DNA of 6,797 nucleotides, from NCBI GenBank assembly GCA_013698215.1, contig JACCVJ010000290.1, positions 1 to 6,797 on the forward strand, in the 5' to 3' direction. The notes below the pieces were generated by a model. It saw nothing but the letters and a program-made list of their open reading frames with translations. It did not search any database and was not told the origin of the DNA. Shown here piece after piece: positions 1 to 5,773 of the stretch. A program made the translations under genes and the position numbers. Origin of the DNA: Tatlockia sp. (lineage in GTDB: Bacteria > Cyanobacteriota > Cyanobacteriia > Cyanobacteriales > Chroococcidiopsidaceae). Position 1 is the first letter of the stretch. Each line of letters starts with the position of its first letter.

Positions 1-380
1 ACGATTGCAACGGTCGAGGGATGTGTTCTACTTGCCACGTTTTCATCAAAAGCGGGATGGAGAGCCTTTCACCAATGAATCGCCGCGAACAAAGGACTTT
101 GGAAGTAATTGCTACAACAACCACTAATTCCCGCCTTGCGTGTCAAGCGAGAGTTATGGGTGAAGGAGTAGTTGTGGAGTTACCTGCGGGAACGTATGTA
201 ACCGCAATTTCTGATATTGAGTCTTTAATTGGTACTCGCGCCGATCAAAATATCCTGCATCCTATTACTAGCAAAGTTTTAGTAGAAGCTGGAAAGTTAA
301 TTACTCGGTCAATGATTAGTCAGCTTAAAGACACGCGCACTCAAGTTAGCGATTATCTTGCTCGTACCACTGACACATAA
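1..380 (+). CDS. [2Fe-2S] ferredoxin-domain protein, 5' end outside window (Slr0148/Slr0150-like)
   Basis: This is the C-terminal part of an electron-transfer ferredoxin; the reading frame is open back to the window edge (first full codon at base 3). The visible residues start DCNGRGMCSTC, so the first in-window ATG (base 21) is internal and not the start. Cluster cysteines are at visible residues 2, 8, 11 and 47, a C-x5-C-x2-C-x35-C pattern. That spacing is closer to adrenodoxin/Isc-type ferredoxins than to the plant-type photosynthetic ones (C-x4-C-x2-C-x29-C). The stretch around the fourth cysteine (SRLACQARV) and the following VVVELP strand are typical of the fold. About 60 residues follow the ferredoxin core, a helical tail ending LARTTDT that simple ferredoxins lack. 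The gene lies 23 bases before the phycobilisome-like gene, so it is probably cotranscribed with it. In Synechocystis the slr0144-slr0152 operon also contains ferredoxin-like genes. I am sure of the family; which paralogue it is remains inference. Confidence 0.88.
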   Translation, partial: DCNGRGMCSTCHVFIKSGMESLSPMNRREQRTLEVIATTTTNSRLACQARVMGEGVVVELPAGTYVTAISDIESLIGTRADQNILHPITSKVLVEAGKLITRSMISQLKDTRTQVSDYLARTTDT

Positions 381-403
381 ATAAACCTATTTTTACCAAA
401 CAA

Positions 404-874
404 ATGTTAAAACAACTAGCCCAATTGAGCAACCAAACCGAAGGACGTTATGCTTCTAGTACCGAACTTCAATTTATCAAAGACTATATTGAGTCTGTAG
501 ATGCGCGCATCAGTGCTTACGAGAAAATTCAAATCGCCGAAGCCGAAATTGTCAGCAAAGTAGCAGAGATTAGAAATGCGGCGGAACCGGAGTTGTTTGC
601 CAAAGTTTCCCAAGTTGACGGTACTTCTGCATGCAGACGCGATTTTACTAATATTTTACGCCACTCCGCCGCCGCCTTATTATTTGATGACCGCGATCGG
701 ATGCCGGAAAACTTTTTACTTTGGTACAAAATCATTGTGCGGACTTTTAACTACGATCGCGCCGCAGGCGTAACTTATAAAGTTGTGCAAGAAGTCGCTC
801 AAGAATACCTTACCCCCCAAGAATCTACTTTATTCAATCCAATTTTACAACTCAACCAAGTTGTTCTCGGTTAA
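404..874 (+). CDS. Phycobilisome-superfamily (phycocyanin/allophycocyanin-fold) protein, non-antenna paralogue
   Basis: The protein has 156 residues, the usual length of a phycobiliprotein subunit (about 160). Residues 77-80 read CRRD and are followed by a helix containing NILRHSAAALLFDD. This aligns with the C84-x-R86-D87 motif of phycocyanin/allophycocyanin subunits, where the cysteine carries the bilin thioether and the Arg/Asp contact the chromophore. The rest fits an all-helical globin-like fold: helical residues 15-60, then LFAKVSQVDG before the motif, and helices after residue 102. Overall it is far from ApcA/B or CpcA/B, and no linker, lyase or partner subunit lies beside it, so I do not call it an antenna subunit. 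It sits between a ferredoxin and the TPR/kinase pair, as in the PSII-assembly operon of Synechocystis. No Shine-Dalgarno sequence precedes the ATG. The fold call is firm; covalent bilin binding is inferred from the motif. Confidence 0.83.
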   Translation: MLKQLAQLSNQTEGRYASSTELQFIKDYIESVDARISAYEKIQIAEAEIVSKVAEIRNAAEPELFAKVSQVDGTSACRRDFTNILRHSAAALLFDDRDRMPENFLLWYKIIVRTFNYDRAAGVTYKVVQEVAQEYLTPQESTLFNPILQLNQVVLG

Positions 875-903
875 AAACCGCGATCGTTAATTAGCAATTT
901 ATC

Positions 904-907
904 GGAG
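904..907 (+). promoter_or_regulatory. Possible ribosome binding site (GGAG) for the TTG-started TPR gene
   Basis: GGAG lies 13 bases before the TTG at 921. The in-frame stop TAA at 888-890 limits the start to a short interval, and there is no ATG or GTG in frame before residue 50. The spacing is longer than the usual 5-9 bases, so this only weakly supports the start. Confidence 0.35.
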
Positions 908-920
908 ATATTTTGACGTT

Positions 921-1955
921 TTGCAATCAAGTTTAAATTCATCAAAAGCTCACAGTTGGTTAGATATTGTTGAAACCGTTTCTGTAATAGGTTCTATTGG
1001 TAGTTCTATTGCCTCTATTTTTATCAATCAAGCGGCTCTTGCTTCAATTCCTTTATCAATTACAGTCATGCTCAATCTGGTAAACCGCCGATTGCAGCTA
1101 GAAGCGATTACTAAAAATAATCAAAGCGTGGTTTCTCAAATCATGCCTACAGTGGAGTCAAATAACCAGCAAATCACCCAATTGCAGCAGTTTACTTTTG
1201 ACTACCCACAAGTTAAAAGCAATGTTGCGGAACATTCCCAGAGCCTTCAGAGCAACCAAACTGCTATGCTTCAAGATCAAAGCGCAACCCAAGAGAAACT
1301 CCATGCTATTAACGAACAGTTAACCCAGTCTAGCCAAAACTTTAACCAACTCAAGAGCGATACCCAAGACTACGCTCAAAGGTTGCAAACAAGTCAATTA
1401 GAAGTTGCCGAACTCCTGCAAGGTAAAGCTGAAGTTGAAACCATTATTGAGTCTTTAACTGCACAGTTAGTAGAAATTCAAGAGATTATTCCTAGCTTAG
1501 TTGAAGGCAACAGCAACTTAATGGATTATGCCAAACTCCAAATTTTGTATGAGGAGCAAATGGAAATTGTTAGAAAAGTAGGTTACTTGCGCGAAATTGA
1601 TAGTTCTACTCAAGCAATTCGGATTGCTCCCCACGATGCTGATGCTCACTACAAACGCGGTCTTAGCTTCCAAGCTTTAGGAGATAATCAAGGCAGTATT
1701 GGCGACTTTACTGAAGCGATTAAACTTAATTCTAGCCATGCTTCCGCTTATTATAGTCGCGGTTTAGCTTCTATCGAGCTAGGTAATAAAAAAAGCGCCG
1801 TTCAAGATTTACGGGAAGCAGCCAAATTATTTTTTGAGGCTGGCGATATTACCAGCTACCAACTAGCAAAAGACTCTAGTAACCAAATTCACGAGCGAAC
1901 ATCAGTTAGCGCTGAAACTGGCGAACAAGTGGCTGTCGGAAGTTTGTTTGCCTAG
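921..1955 (+). CDS. Membrane-anchored coiled-coil TPR protein (Slr0151-like)
   Basis: The protein has 344 residues. Residues about 17-54 are strongly hydrophobic and glycine/serine-rich, breaking around residue 36-42, which suggests one or two membrane helices; they end in LNLVNRR, a motif I associate with cyanobacterial proteins of this type. Residues about 60-190 are rich in Q, N, E and S, with heptad-like leucine/isoleucine spacing expected for a long coiled coil. Two TPR units follow at about 237-270 (HYKRGLSFQALGD) and 271-304 (YYSRGLASIELGN), with a short third helix pair to about 322. The start is TTG; the first in-frame ATG is residue 50, which would remove the membrane segment, so TTG is preferred. 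The gene directly precedes a SpkG-like kinase. In Synechocystis the TPR protein Slr0151 sits in the same position and is reported to be needed for PSII repair. A scaffold role at the thylakoid or plasma membrane is inferred. Confidence 0.8.
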   Translation: MQSSLNSSKAHSWLDIVETVSVIGSIGSSIASIFINQAALASIPLSITVMLNLVNRRLQLEAITKNNQSVVSQIMPTVESNNQQITQLQQFTFDYPQVKSNVAEHSQSLQSNQTAMLQDQSATQEKLHAINEQLTQSSQNFNQLKSDTQDYAQRLQTSQLEVAELLQGKAEVETIIESLTAQLVEIQEIIPSLVEGNSNLMDYAKLQILYEEQMEIVRKVGYLREIDSSTQAIRIAPHDADAHYKRGLSFQALGDNQGSIGDFTEAIKLNSSHASAYYSRGLASIELGNKKSAVQDLREAAKLFFEAGDITSYQLAKDSSNQIHERTSVSAETGEQVAVGSLFA

Positions 1956-2044
1956 GTTGATTGTTGCTGAGGCGTAGTTTTATCTAGCTAAATTTAGGAT
2001 CGCACCGGGCAAATTATTTCGTTTTGTCAGCAACTTATTTTAAT

Positions 2045-2920
2045 ATGAACAACCAACCTAATAAACCTCGGCAACCAGAATCAAAGTATTGCGACTTAGA
2101 GTTAGTAGGACAAGGTCAATTTGGGCGGGTTTTTCGAGCTACTCATAAAATAAACGGACAAATAGTTGCTCTTAAAGAATTAGAAACAAATCGCTTTCCT
2201 ACAGCTAAATTTTTGCGGGAATTACACTTTTTAATCAGCTTGCAGCATCCCAATGTTGTCACTTTTCAAGGTCTAGAGTATACCTCAACGGGCAGATATT
2301 TAGTAATGGATTATTGCGAAGGAGGTAGTCTACGCAATCTTATAAATAGAGAAGGAAAACTAAGTTTAGCTTTGAGTTTAAAATTAGTTATTAATATTCT
2401 TGCCGGATTAGAGCATATTCATAACCGTAAAATTATTCACCGAGATATTAAGCCAGAAAATATTTTACTCAGCCAAGATACCATAGGTTTGATAGCTCGC
2501 GTTTCTGATTTTGGGATGTCTAAAATCAATCATGAACTTAGCACCGATAAGCAAGACGATTGTGCAGGTTCTCCTGCTTACATGGCTCCAGAACGCTTTT
2601 ACGGTCAGTATTCTCCTGCTTCTGATTTGTACGCTGTGGGTGTATTGTTATTTGAATTAGTAGTAGGTTTACGCCCCTTTTCTGGCTTACCTGGTGAACT
2701 ATTGAAAGCCCATATAAATCAAGCGGTAGTAATTCCCGAAACCGTACCTTTTTTGTTGCGCTCTACAATTATTAAAGCGATGCAAAAGCTACCATCTAAT
2801 CGATTTACTTCGGCAACAGAGATGTTAAAAGCTGTGCAACTGGCGGCGCAAGTAGAGGACGCAAGTAGTAGCATTGTGCCTCCATCAGAATCCGTGTTTG
2901 AGTTTTCCTTTTTTAGTTGA
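2045..2920 (+). CDS. spkG: Serine/threonine protein kinase, SpkG (Slr0152)-like
   Basis: This is a complete Hanks-type kinase of 291 residues from the ATG at 2045. All key motifs are intact: glycine-rich loop GQGQFGRV (22-29), ATP-anchoring Lys44 in VALKEL, its salt-bridge partner Glu59, catalytic loop HRDIKPEN (132-139, base Asp134), metal-binding DFG (155-157) and APE (181-183). It should therefore be active. The chain stops about 15-20 residues after the kinase fold with no membrane helix, PASTA, TPR or other sensor domain, so it is soluble and must get its signal from a partner. The TPR protein encoded just before it is the obvious candidate. An in-frame TTG at 2024 would add seven residues (MSATYFN); ATG is preferred, although neither start has a clear ribosome binding site. 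The kinase and position match Synechocystis SpkG, reported to act in the high-salt response. The family is certain; the orthology is inferred from sequence style and gene order. Confidence 0.88.
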   Translation: MNNQPNKPRQPESKYCDLELVGQGQFGRVFRATHKINGQIVALKELETNRFPTAKFLRELHFLISLQHPNVVTFQGLEYTSTGRYLVMDYCEGGSLRNLINREGKLSLALSLKLVINILAGLEHIHNRKIIHRDIKPENILLSQDTIGLIARVSDFGMSKINHELSTDKQDDCAGSPAYMAPERFYGQYSPASDLYAVGVLLFELVVGLRPFSGLPGELLKAHINQAVVIPETVPFLLRSTIIKAMQKLPSNRFTSATEMLKAVQLAAQVEDASSSIVPPSESVFEFSFFS

Positions 2921-2926
2921 TGATTT

Positions 2927-2956
2927 TTTACTTAAGCTAGGGAAGGCAAACATAAT
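2927..2956 (+). promoter_or_regulatory. Weak sigma-70-type promoter candidate before the 251-residue gene
   Basis: TTTACT (2927-2932) and CATAAT (2951-2956) are separated by 18 bases and match the -35 and -10 consensus at 4/6 and 5/6 positions. The region is very AT-rich, so chance matches are likely. If real, it would allow the following gene to be expressed apart from the operon. Confidence 0.22.
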
Positions 2957-2989
2957 ATATATTTGTTAACTACCCTAAACTACATATAA

Positions 2990-3745
2990 ATGTTTGTATA
3001 TATAGATAAAAATATGAATTCAACTACAAAACTTTCTTTTTCAACTTGTTATTACCTCCGCAAAATCTTAATACAGCATTCCAAAGATTTGCAATGGATA
3101 TTAAAACAAAATACCGGAGTTTGTCTTAATTCTTCTGAAGACTTAAAACAACTCTTAAACAGCGTATATTTGGAGGATGTTTTAGAACAGCTTTTACAAC
3201 GGTTGTATGGGAGAGAAAAGGAATTTGATGCTAAGATTCAGCAATTAGAACTTTTATGCTTATCTCATCAAAAACTTGTAGCTAAAAACCTCTTATACTC
3301 CGAAGAAATGTTAAATACTCAACAGCAAATTTTTTGGCTTTTGGGTTTTAAAAGAATAGAAGTCAAAATTGATGAAATAGTTGTAGCTCTTAACCAGCTA
3401 AGTAAATATAGTAGCAACTATTTGGGAGTAAAAATAACTGCCAATAATTGGCAAGGAAATCGCCCTAGTAATGATTGGCTAAACCATTTTTCTATCGACA
3501 GTTCAGCAAAATTTGCTTTTTCTGGGACGAATGCTGAACCAGAAAGCTTTTTGCAACTGCAATTAATACATACGTGGGTTACGAATTTTGTTCGGCAATA
3601 TACAAAAACTTTTCGGGATTTTCCCCGCACTATTGAGCAAAAAAAATTAGGCCAAGTAAAAGAGGGGTTATTGCTAACCCTTCTTGGTAGTTACTCTGCT
3701 TGGTTAAATATAAATATAAAACCTGTACATAGTTGGTTTAAGTGA
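2990..3745 (+). CDS. Hypothetical protein, unrecognised, downstream of the kinase
   Basis: I do not recognise this 251-residue protein. Residues about 47-140 look largely helical with leucine-rich, charged stretches (for example EDVLEQLLQRLYGREKEFDAK, here shortened to EDVLEQLLQRLYGREK), consistent with a coiled-coil or helical bundle. The C-terminal half is rich in aromatic residues, with seven tryptophans in the protein (36, 116, 154, 163, 196, 238, 249). There is no signal peptide, and residues 225-240 (GLLLTLLGSYSAWLNI) are moderately hydrophobic but too short for a confident membrane helix. No nucleotide-binding, metal-binding or catalytic motif is visible. ATG at 2990 is the first start; a second in-frame ATG at 3014 would drop eight residues, and neither has a Shine-Dalgarno. 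It lies 69 bases after the kinase on the same strand, so it may be an operon member or kinase substrate, but this is inference. G+C over 3061-3180 is about 31% by my count. It is convergent with the lipid kinase gene, stops 12 bases apart. Confidence 0.75.
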   Translation: MFVYIDKNMNSTTKLSFSTCYYLRKILIQHSKDLQWILKQNTGVCLNSSEDLKQLLNSVYLEDVLEQLLQRLYGREKEFDAKIQQLELLCLSHQKLVAKNLLYSEEMLNTQQQIFWLLGFKRIEVKIDEIVVALNQLSKYSSNYLGVKITANNWQGNRPSNDWLNHFSIDSSAKFAFSGTNAEPESFLQLQLIHTWVTNFVRQYTKTFRDFPRTIEQKKLGQVKEGLLLTLLGSYSAWLNINIKPVHSWFK

Positions 3746-3767
3746 AGGGAGGAAATCTTACCCTTCA
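3743..3767. terminator. Inverted repeat shared by two convergent stop codons, possible bidirectional terminator
   Basis: TGAAGGG (3743-3749) and CCCTTCA (3761-3767) form a perfect 7-bp stem, with one more G-U pair (3742/3768), around an 11-base loop. The left arm contains the TGA stop of the 251-residue gene, and the TAA stop of the lipid kinase gene lies in the loop (3758-3760). No uridine run follows on either strand, so this is not a classical intrinsic terminator. It may instead act as an mRNA 3' end stabiliser or a transcription block between the converging genes. Confidence 0.4.
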
Positions 3768-4744
3768 TCAAACCCATCAGTAGATTTAGTCTCAATAGTT
3801 AAGTGTGGCAATCCTTCAAGCTTTTCTACTACCGAAGGTAAGGCTATGTTTTCGGGTACAAATATAGTTAAACCTCCTGGTACGCACTCCACATCGATGG
3901 GGGTATAACCAATAATTTCTCCGTCAAGAACTACTTTTTGCGGCGGTTCGGTTTTAATAATTACTCTTTTAGTTCGCAGATAGCCGACATCATCACGCTC
4001 GGTAGCGCTTTCATTTAAAGCCGTTTGCAGCAAATGATAGGAAGCGGCGATCGCACCAGCACGAGTTATAGGCGATACTACGGTTACATCCAACAAACCA
4101 TCGTCAAAAACTACTCCGGCGGGCCCTTGAGCTAAAACCGATGTCGGTGGCGCTGCATTTGCAACGGTAATCGCCGCCGCACTGAGCTTAATAATTTTAT
4201 CGGCGGTTTCAATCTCAGCTTCAAAAGATTCTAATTCTCGCAGTTGTTGAATCCCAGCCATCACGTAGGCTAACACCCCAAACCGATTTTTGGCGCGGCG
4301 ATCGGCTCTGTCTACAGTTTCAGCCTCAAAACCTATCCCTGCTAGTAACACCATAGGGCGATCGTTGCACTTGGCGGCATCAATTACCCTTGTCAAACCA
4401 CCCAAAATTGTCTCGCAAGCCGCTTCAATGGTATCTGGCAACTCTAAGGCGGCGGCAAAAGCGTTGGCCGTACCGCGCGAAATAATCCCTAGAGGAATGT
4501 TTGTTCCTACTAAAGCACTTGCGGCGGCGGACAATGTTCCATCCCCTCCAGAGGCGATAATACTGGTGGCTCCTTGAGCAATAGCTTCAGTGGCGATCGC
4601 ATCTGCGTCTAATTCTTCAGTAGTGAACCGGATATCTAACTCTATAGTTGGTTCTAATAACTCTCGAATCGTTGCCAAATCCTGCTCTGGATTACCTTGA
4701 CCAGCCGAGGGATTAAATATAAGACAGGTTCCAGTTCTTTTCAT
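3758..4744 (-). CDS. YegS/DgkB-type lipid kinase (diacylglycerol kinase catalytic domain)
   Basis: This 328-residue protein has the typical length and order of the bacterial diacylglycerol/sphingosine kinase-like family: an N-terminal nucleotide-binding lobe and a C-terminal beta-sandwich lobe. It opens with LIFNPSAGQGN (residues 8-18), the phosphate-binding N-P-x-(S/A)-G motif. The catalytic signature SGGDGTLSAAA spans 65-75, and GIISRGTANAFA (86-97) is the second nucleotide-contacting loop. LDGE near 273-276 is the conserved acidic motif of the C-terminal lobe. The family phosphorylates lipids such as diacylglycerol using ATP at the inner membrane face; the substrate here cannot be read from the sequence. 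In related proteins the second loop often reads PxGTxND, so Ser for Pro and Ala for Asp are deviations. No Shine-Dalgarno precedes the ATG. It is not linked by strand to the PSII-assembly set. G+C over 4081-4200 is about 50%, well above the neighbouring + genes, and it holds two of the three HIP1 sites. Confidence 0.9.
   Translation of the reverse strand: MKRTGTCLIFNPSAGQGNPEQDLATIRELLEPTIELDIRFTTEELDADAIATEAIAQGATSIIASGGDGTLSAAASALVGTNIPLGIISRGTANAFAAALELPDTIEAACETILGGLTRVIDAAKCNDRPMVLLAGIGFEAETVDRADRRAKNRFGVLAYVMAGIQQLRELESFEAEIETADKIIKLSAAAITVANAAPPTSVLAQGPAGVVFDDGLLDVTVVSPITRAGAIAASYHLLQTALNESATERDDVGYLRTKRVIIKTEPPQKVVLDGEIIGYTPIDVECVPGGLTIFVPENIALPSVVEKLEGLPHLTIETKSTDGFDEG
4047..4054. 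repeat. HIP1 octamer GCGATCGC
   Basis: An exact copy of the highly iterated palindrome common in many cyanobacterial genomes, lying inside the lipid kinase gene. It supports the cyanobacterial origin of the window. Confidence 0.85.
4593..4600. repeat. HIP1 octamer GCGATCGC
   Basis: A second exact HIP1 palindrome, also within the lipid kinase coding sequence, which suggests that this gene is long resident in the genome and not recently acquired. Confidence 0.85.
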
Positions 4745-4771
4745 AGGAGTAAACTTATTGCTTGAAATCCT

Positions 4772-4800
4772 TTGTAGTGTAACTTTTTGCTCGATATAAT
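4772..4800 (+). promoter_or_regulatory. Candidate promoter for the CRR7-family gene (perfect TATAAT)
   Basis: TATAAT at 4795-4800 is a perfect -10 box. The sequence 17 bases upstream, TTGTAG (4772-4777), matches the -35 consensus at only 3 of 6 positions. The start of transcription would lie near 4807, leaving a leader of roughly 115 bases before the ATG at 4923. I see no riboswitch or clear hairpin in that leader. Confidence 0.35.
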
Positions 4801-4823
4801 AAAATTAATTCTGCTATATCCAA
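4796..4823 (-). promoter_or_regulatory. Possible overlapping divergent promoter for the lipid kinase
   Basis: On the minus strand TTGGAT (4823-4818) and TATTAT (4801-4796) lie 16 bases apart, and the -10 box overlaps the + strand TATAAT at 4795-4800. If both are used, the two divergent genes would compete for polymerase. The -35 match is only 3 of 6, so this is weak. Confidence 0.2.
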
Positions 4824-4922
4824 TTATCTATTTAGTTAAAAGTTCTAAATATTTAATTGCTCAATAAAGGTAACAGAAAGAAAGCTAATCTTCACCCTAT
4901 CTAAAGTTGTAATTACTATCTT

Positions 4923-5180
4923 ATGCCCGATCCGATGATGTATCAACAGGACGAATTTGTTGTTTTAGAACCTAACCAACAAGAACAATTCCTCACAGCC
5001 AACGAGCTATTAGAAAAATTAAAAGTAGTTTTGGCACACAGTCAGCATGAGTTACCGCAAGAATTACAAAGCTTTTCTTCGGTTGAAGAACAAGCTAATT
5101 ATTTGATAGATACTAGCTGCGAATTAGTTTTGCAACCCGGTCAATATTTACAATGGTATGCTGTGCGCCTAGAAAAATAA
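4923..5180 (+). CDS. CRR7-family protein (chlororespiratory reduction 7), NDH-1-related
   Basis: This 85-residue soluble protein matches my recollection of the CRR7 family found across cyanobacteria and chloroplasts. Recognisable features are the N-terminal MYQQDEFVVLEP (residues 6-17), the central FLTANELLEKL (23-33), DTSCELVL near 63-70, and the ending QYLQWYAVRLEK. In Arabidopsis, CRR7 is a stromal factor needed for building or stabilising the NADPH dehydrogenase-like (NDH) complex used in cyclic electron flow. The cyanobacterial role is presumed similar but is not shown by the sequence. The length is normal for the family. No transit or signal peptide and no membrane segment is present. 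ATG at 4923 has no Shine-Dalgarno; ATGs at 4935 and 4938 are in frame but lie inside the conserved N-terminus. It is monocistronic in appearance, between a divergent lipid kinase and a convergent DUF2854 gene. Confidence 0.78.
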   Translation: MPDPMMYQQDEFVVLEPNQQEQFLTANELLEKLKVVLAHSQHELPQELQSFSSVEEQANYLIDTSCELVLQPGQYLQWYAVRLEK

Positions 5181-5193
5181 AATCTATTTTTCT
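5171..5193. terminator. AT-rich perfect hairpin at a convergent junction
   Basis: AGAAAAATA (5171-5179) and TATTTTTCT (5185-5193) form a perfect 9-bp inverted repeat around a 5-base loop. The left arm covers the last codons and most of the TAA stop of the CRR7-family gene. The T-rich right arm gives a terminator-like RNA for the + strand, though the stem has only two G-C pairs' worth of stability or less. It lies 22 bases before the stop of the convergent DUF2854 gene. Confidence 0.35.
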
Positions 5194-5215
5194 GAATCTC
5201 CCCTAACTAAAAAAT

Positions 5216-5773
5216 CTAGCTTTTCGGCTCAGAAGTAGCAATTAATGCTAATTCAATAGCATCTTTTTTGGGCTGAGTAATTTCAACTTGTACCCCAGGT
5301 CCAAAAAAACTTGTCATTTTCTGATGCTTTTCTTCCCAGGAATTTAACGGGATTAATGGCGAATAAAAATCAATAATTAGTGTATAAGCGCCATTAGTTG
5401 CTGTTTCTCGTACACCTGTAATCAGCGGGCGCTCTTCGTCGGTAGGACTTAAACTCAGGTGCGATAAAGATGTATCAAGATGAGCGTCTTGTCCGTAACG
5501 GTAGCGAGTAATATCTTTGCGAATTTGATTTTGGGTGTCGGTAGCTTGCTGCTCTCGAAGGGTAGTAATAGCTGGAGTGGTAGGCTGCGTATAGGGTACG
5601 GGTTTTAATTCCGACACCTTTAGCGCTAACCCACCCAATAACAACGGAATTCCGTAGAAAAAACCTACCAAGTTTAGGGTAGGATTACCGGAAAAATAAG
5701 CATAAAATCCGACAATTGTTAAACCACCACCAATAGTTAAACCGAGGGATCCTAATGAAGTTTGACGTAGCAT
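5216..5773 (-). CDS. DUF2854 family membrane protein
   Basis: From the ATG at 5773 the protein has 185 residues and begins MLRQTSLGSLGLTIGGGL, the form I expect for DUF2854, a family conserved in cyanobacteria and plastids with no established function that I know of. Two hydrophobic helices at about 7-27 and 33-51, separated by SGNPT, make a membrane hairpin ending GGLALK. A proline-rich hinge follows, then a conserved soluble domain containing LREQQATDTQNQIRKD, TRYRYGQDAHLD and LSPTDEERP, ending near FFGPGVQVEITQP. The open frame extends upstream to a GTG at 5836, but those 21 extra residues (MFPGKRRLG...) do not look like the family, so the ATG is preferred. No good Shine-Dalgarno lies beside the ATG. 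It is convergent with the CRR7-family gene; both are photosynthesis-lineage genes, but no functional link can be read here. Confidence 0.8.
   Translation of the reverse strand: MLRQTSLGSLGLTIGGGLTIVGFYAYFSGNPTLNLVGFFYGIPLLLGGLALKVSELKPVPYTQPTTPAITTLREQQATDTQNQIRKDITRYRYGQDAHLDTSLSHLSLSPTDEERPLITGVRETATNGAYTLIIDFYSPLIPLNSWEEKHQKMTSFFGPGVQVEITQPKKDAIELALIATSEPKS

Noticed and set aside
416..735. Minus-strand and alternate-frame open frames across the phycobilisome-like gene
   Set aside because: They lie wholly inside a gene with a clear family match, have low-complexity or unconvincing translations and no start signals of their own.
3418..3630. Minus-strand open frame within the 251-residue gene
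   Set aside because: A 70-residue shadow with no motif, no leader and cysteine-rich random-looking composition; the + frame is longer and fits the gene order.
4290..4577. Plus-strand open frame inside the lipid kinase gene
   Set aside because: Its alanine/proline-rich translation is a by-product of the opposite coding strand, which has intact kinase motifs across the same bases.
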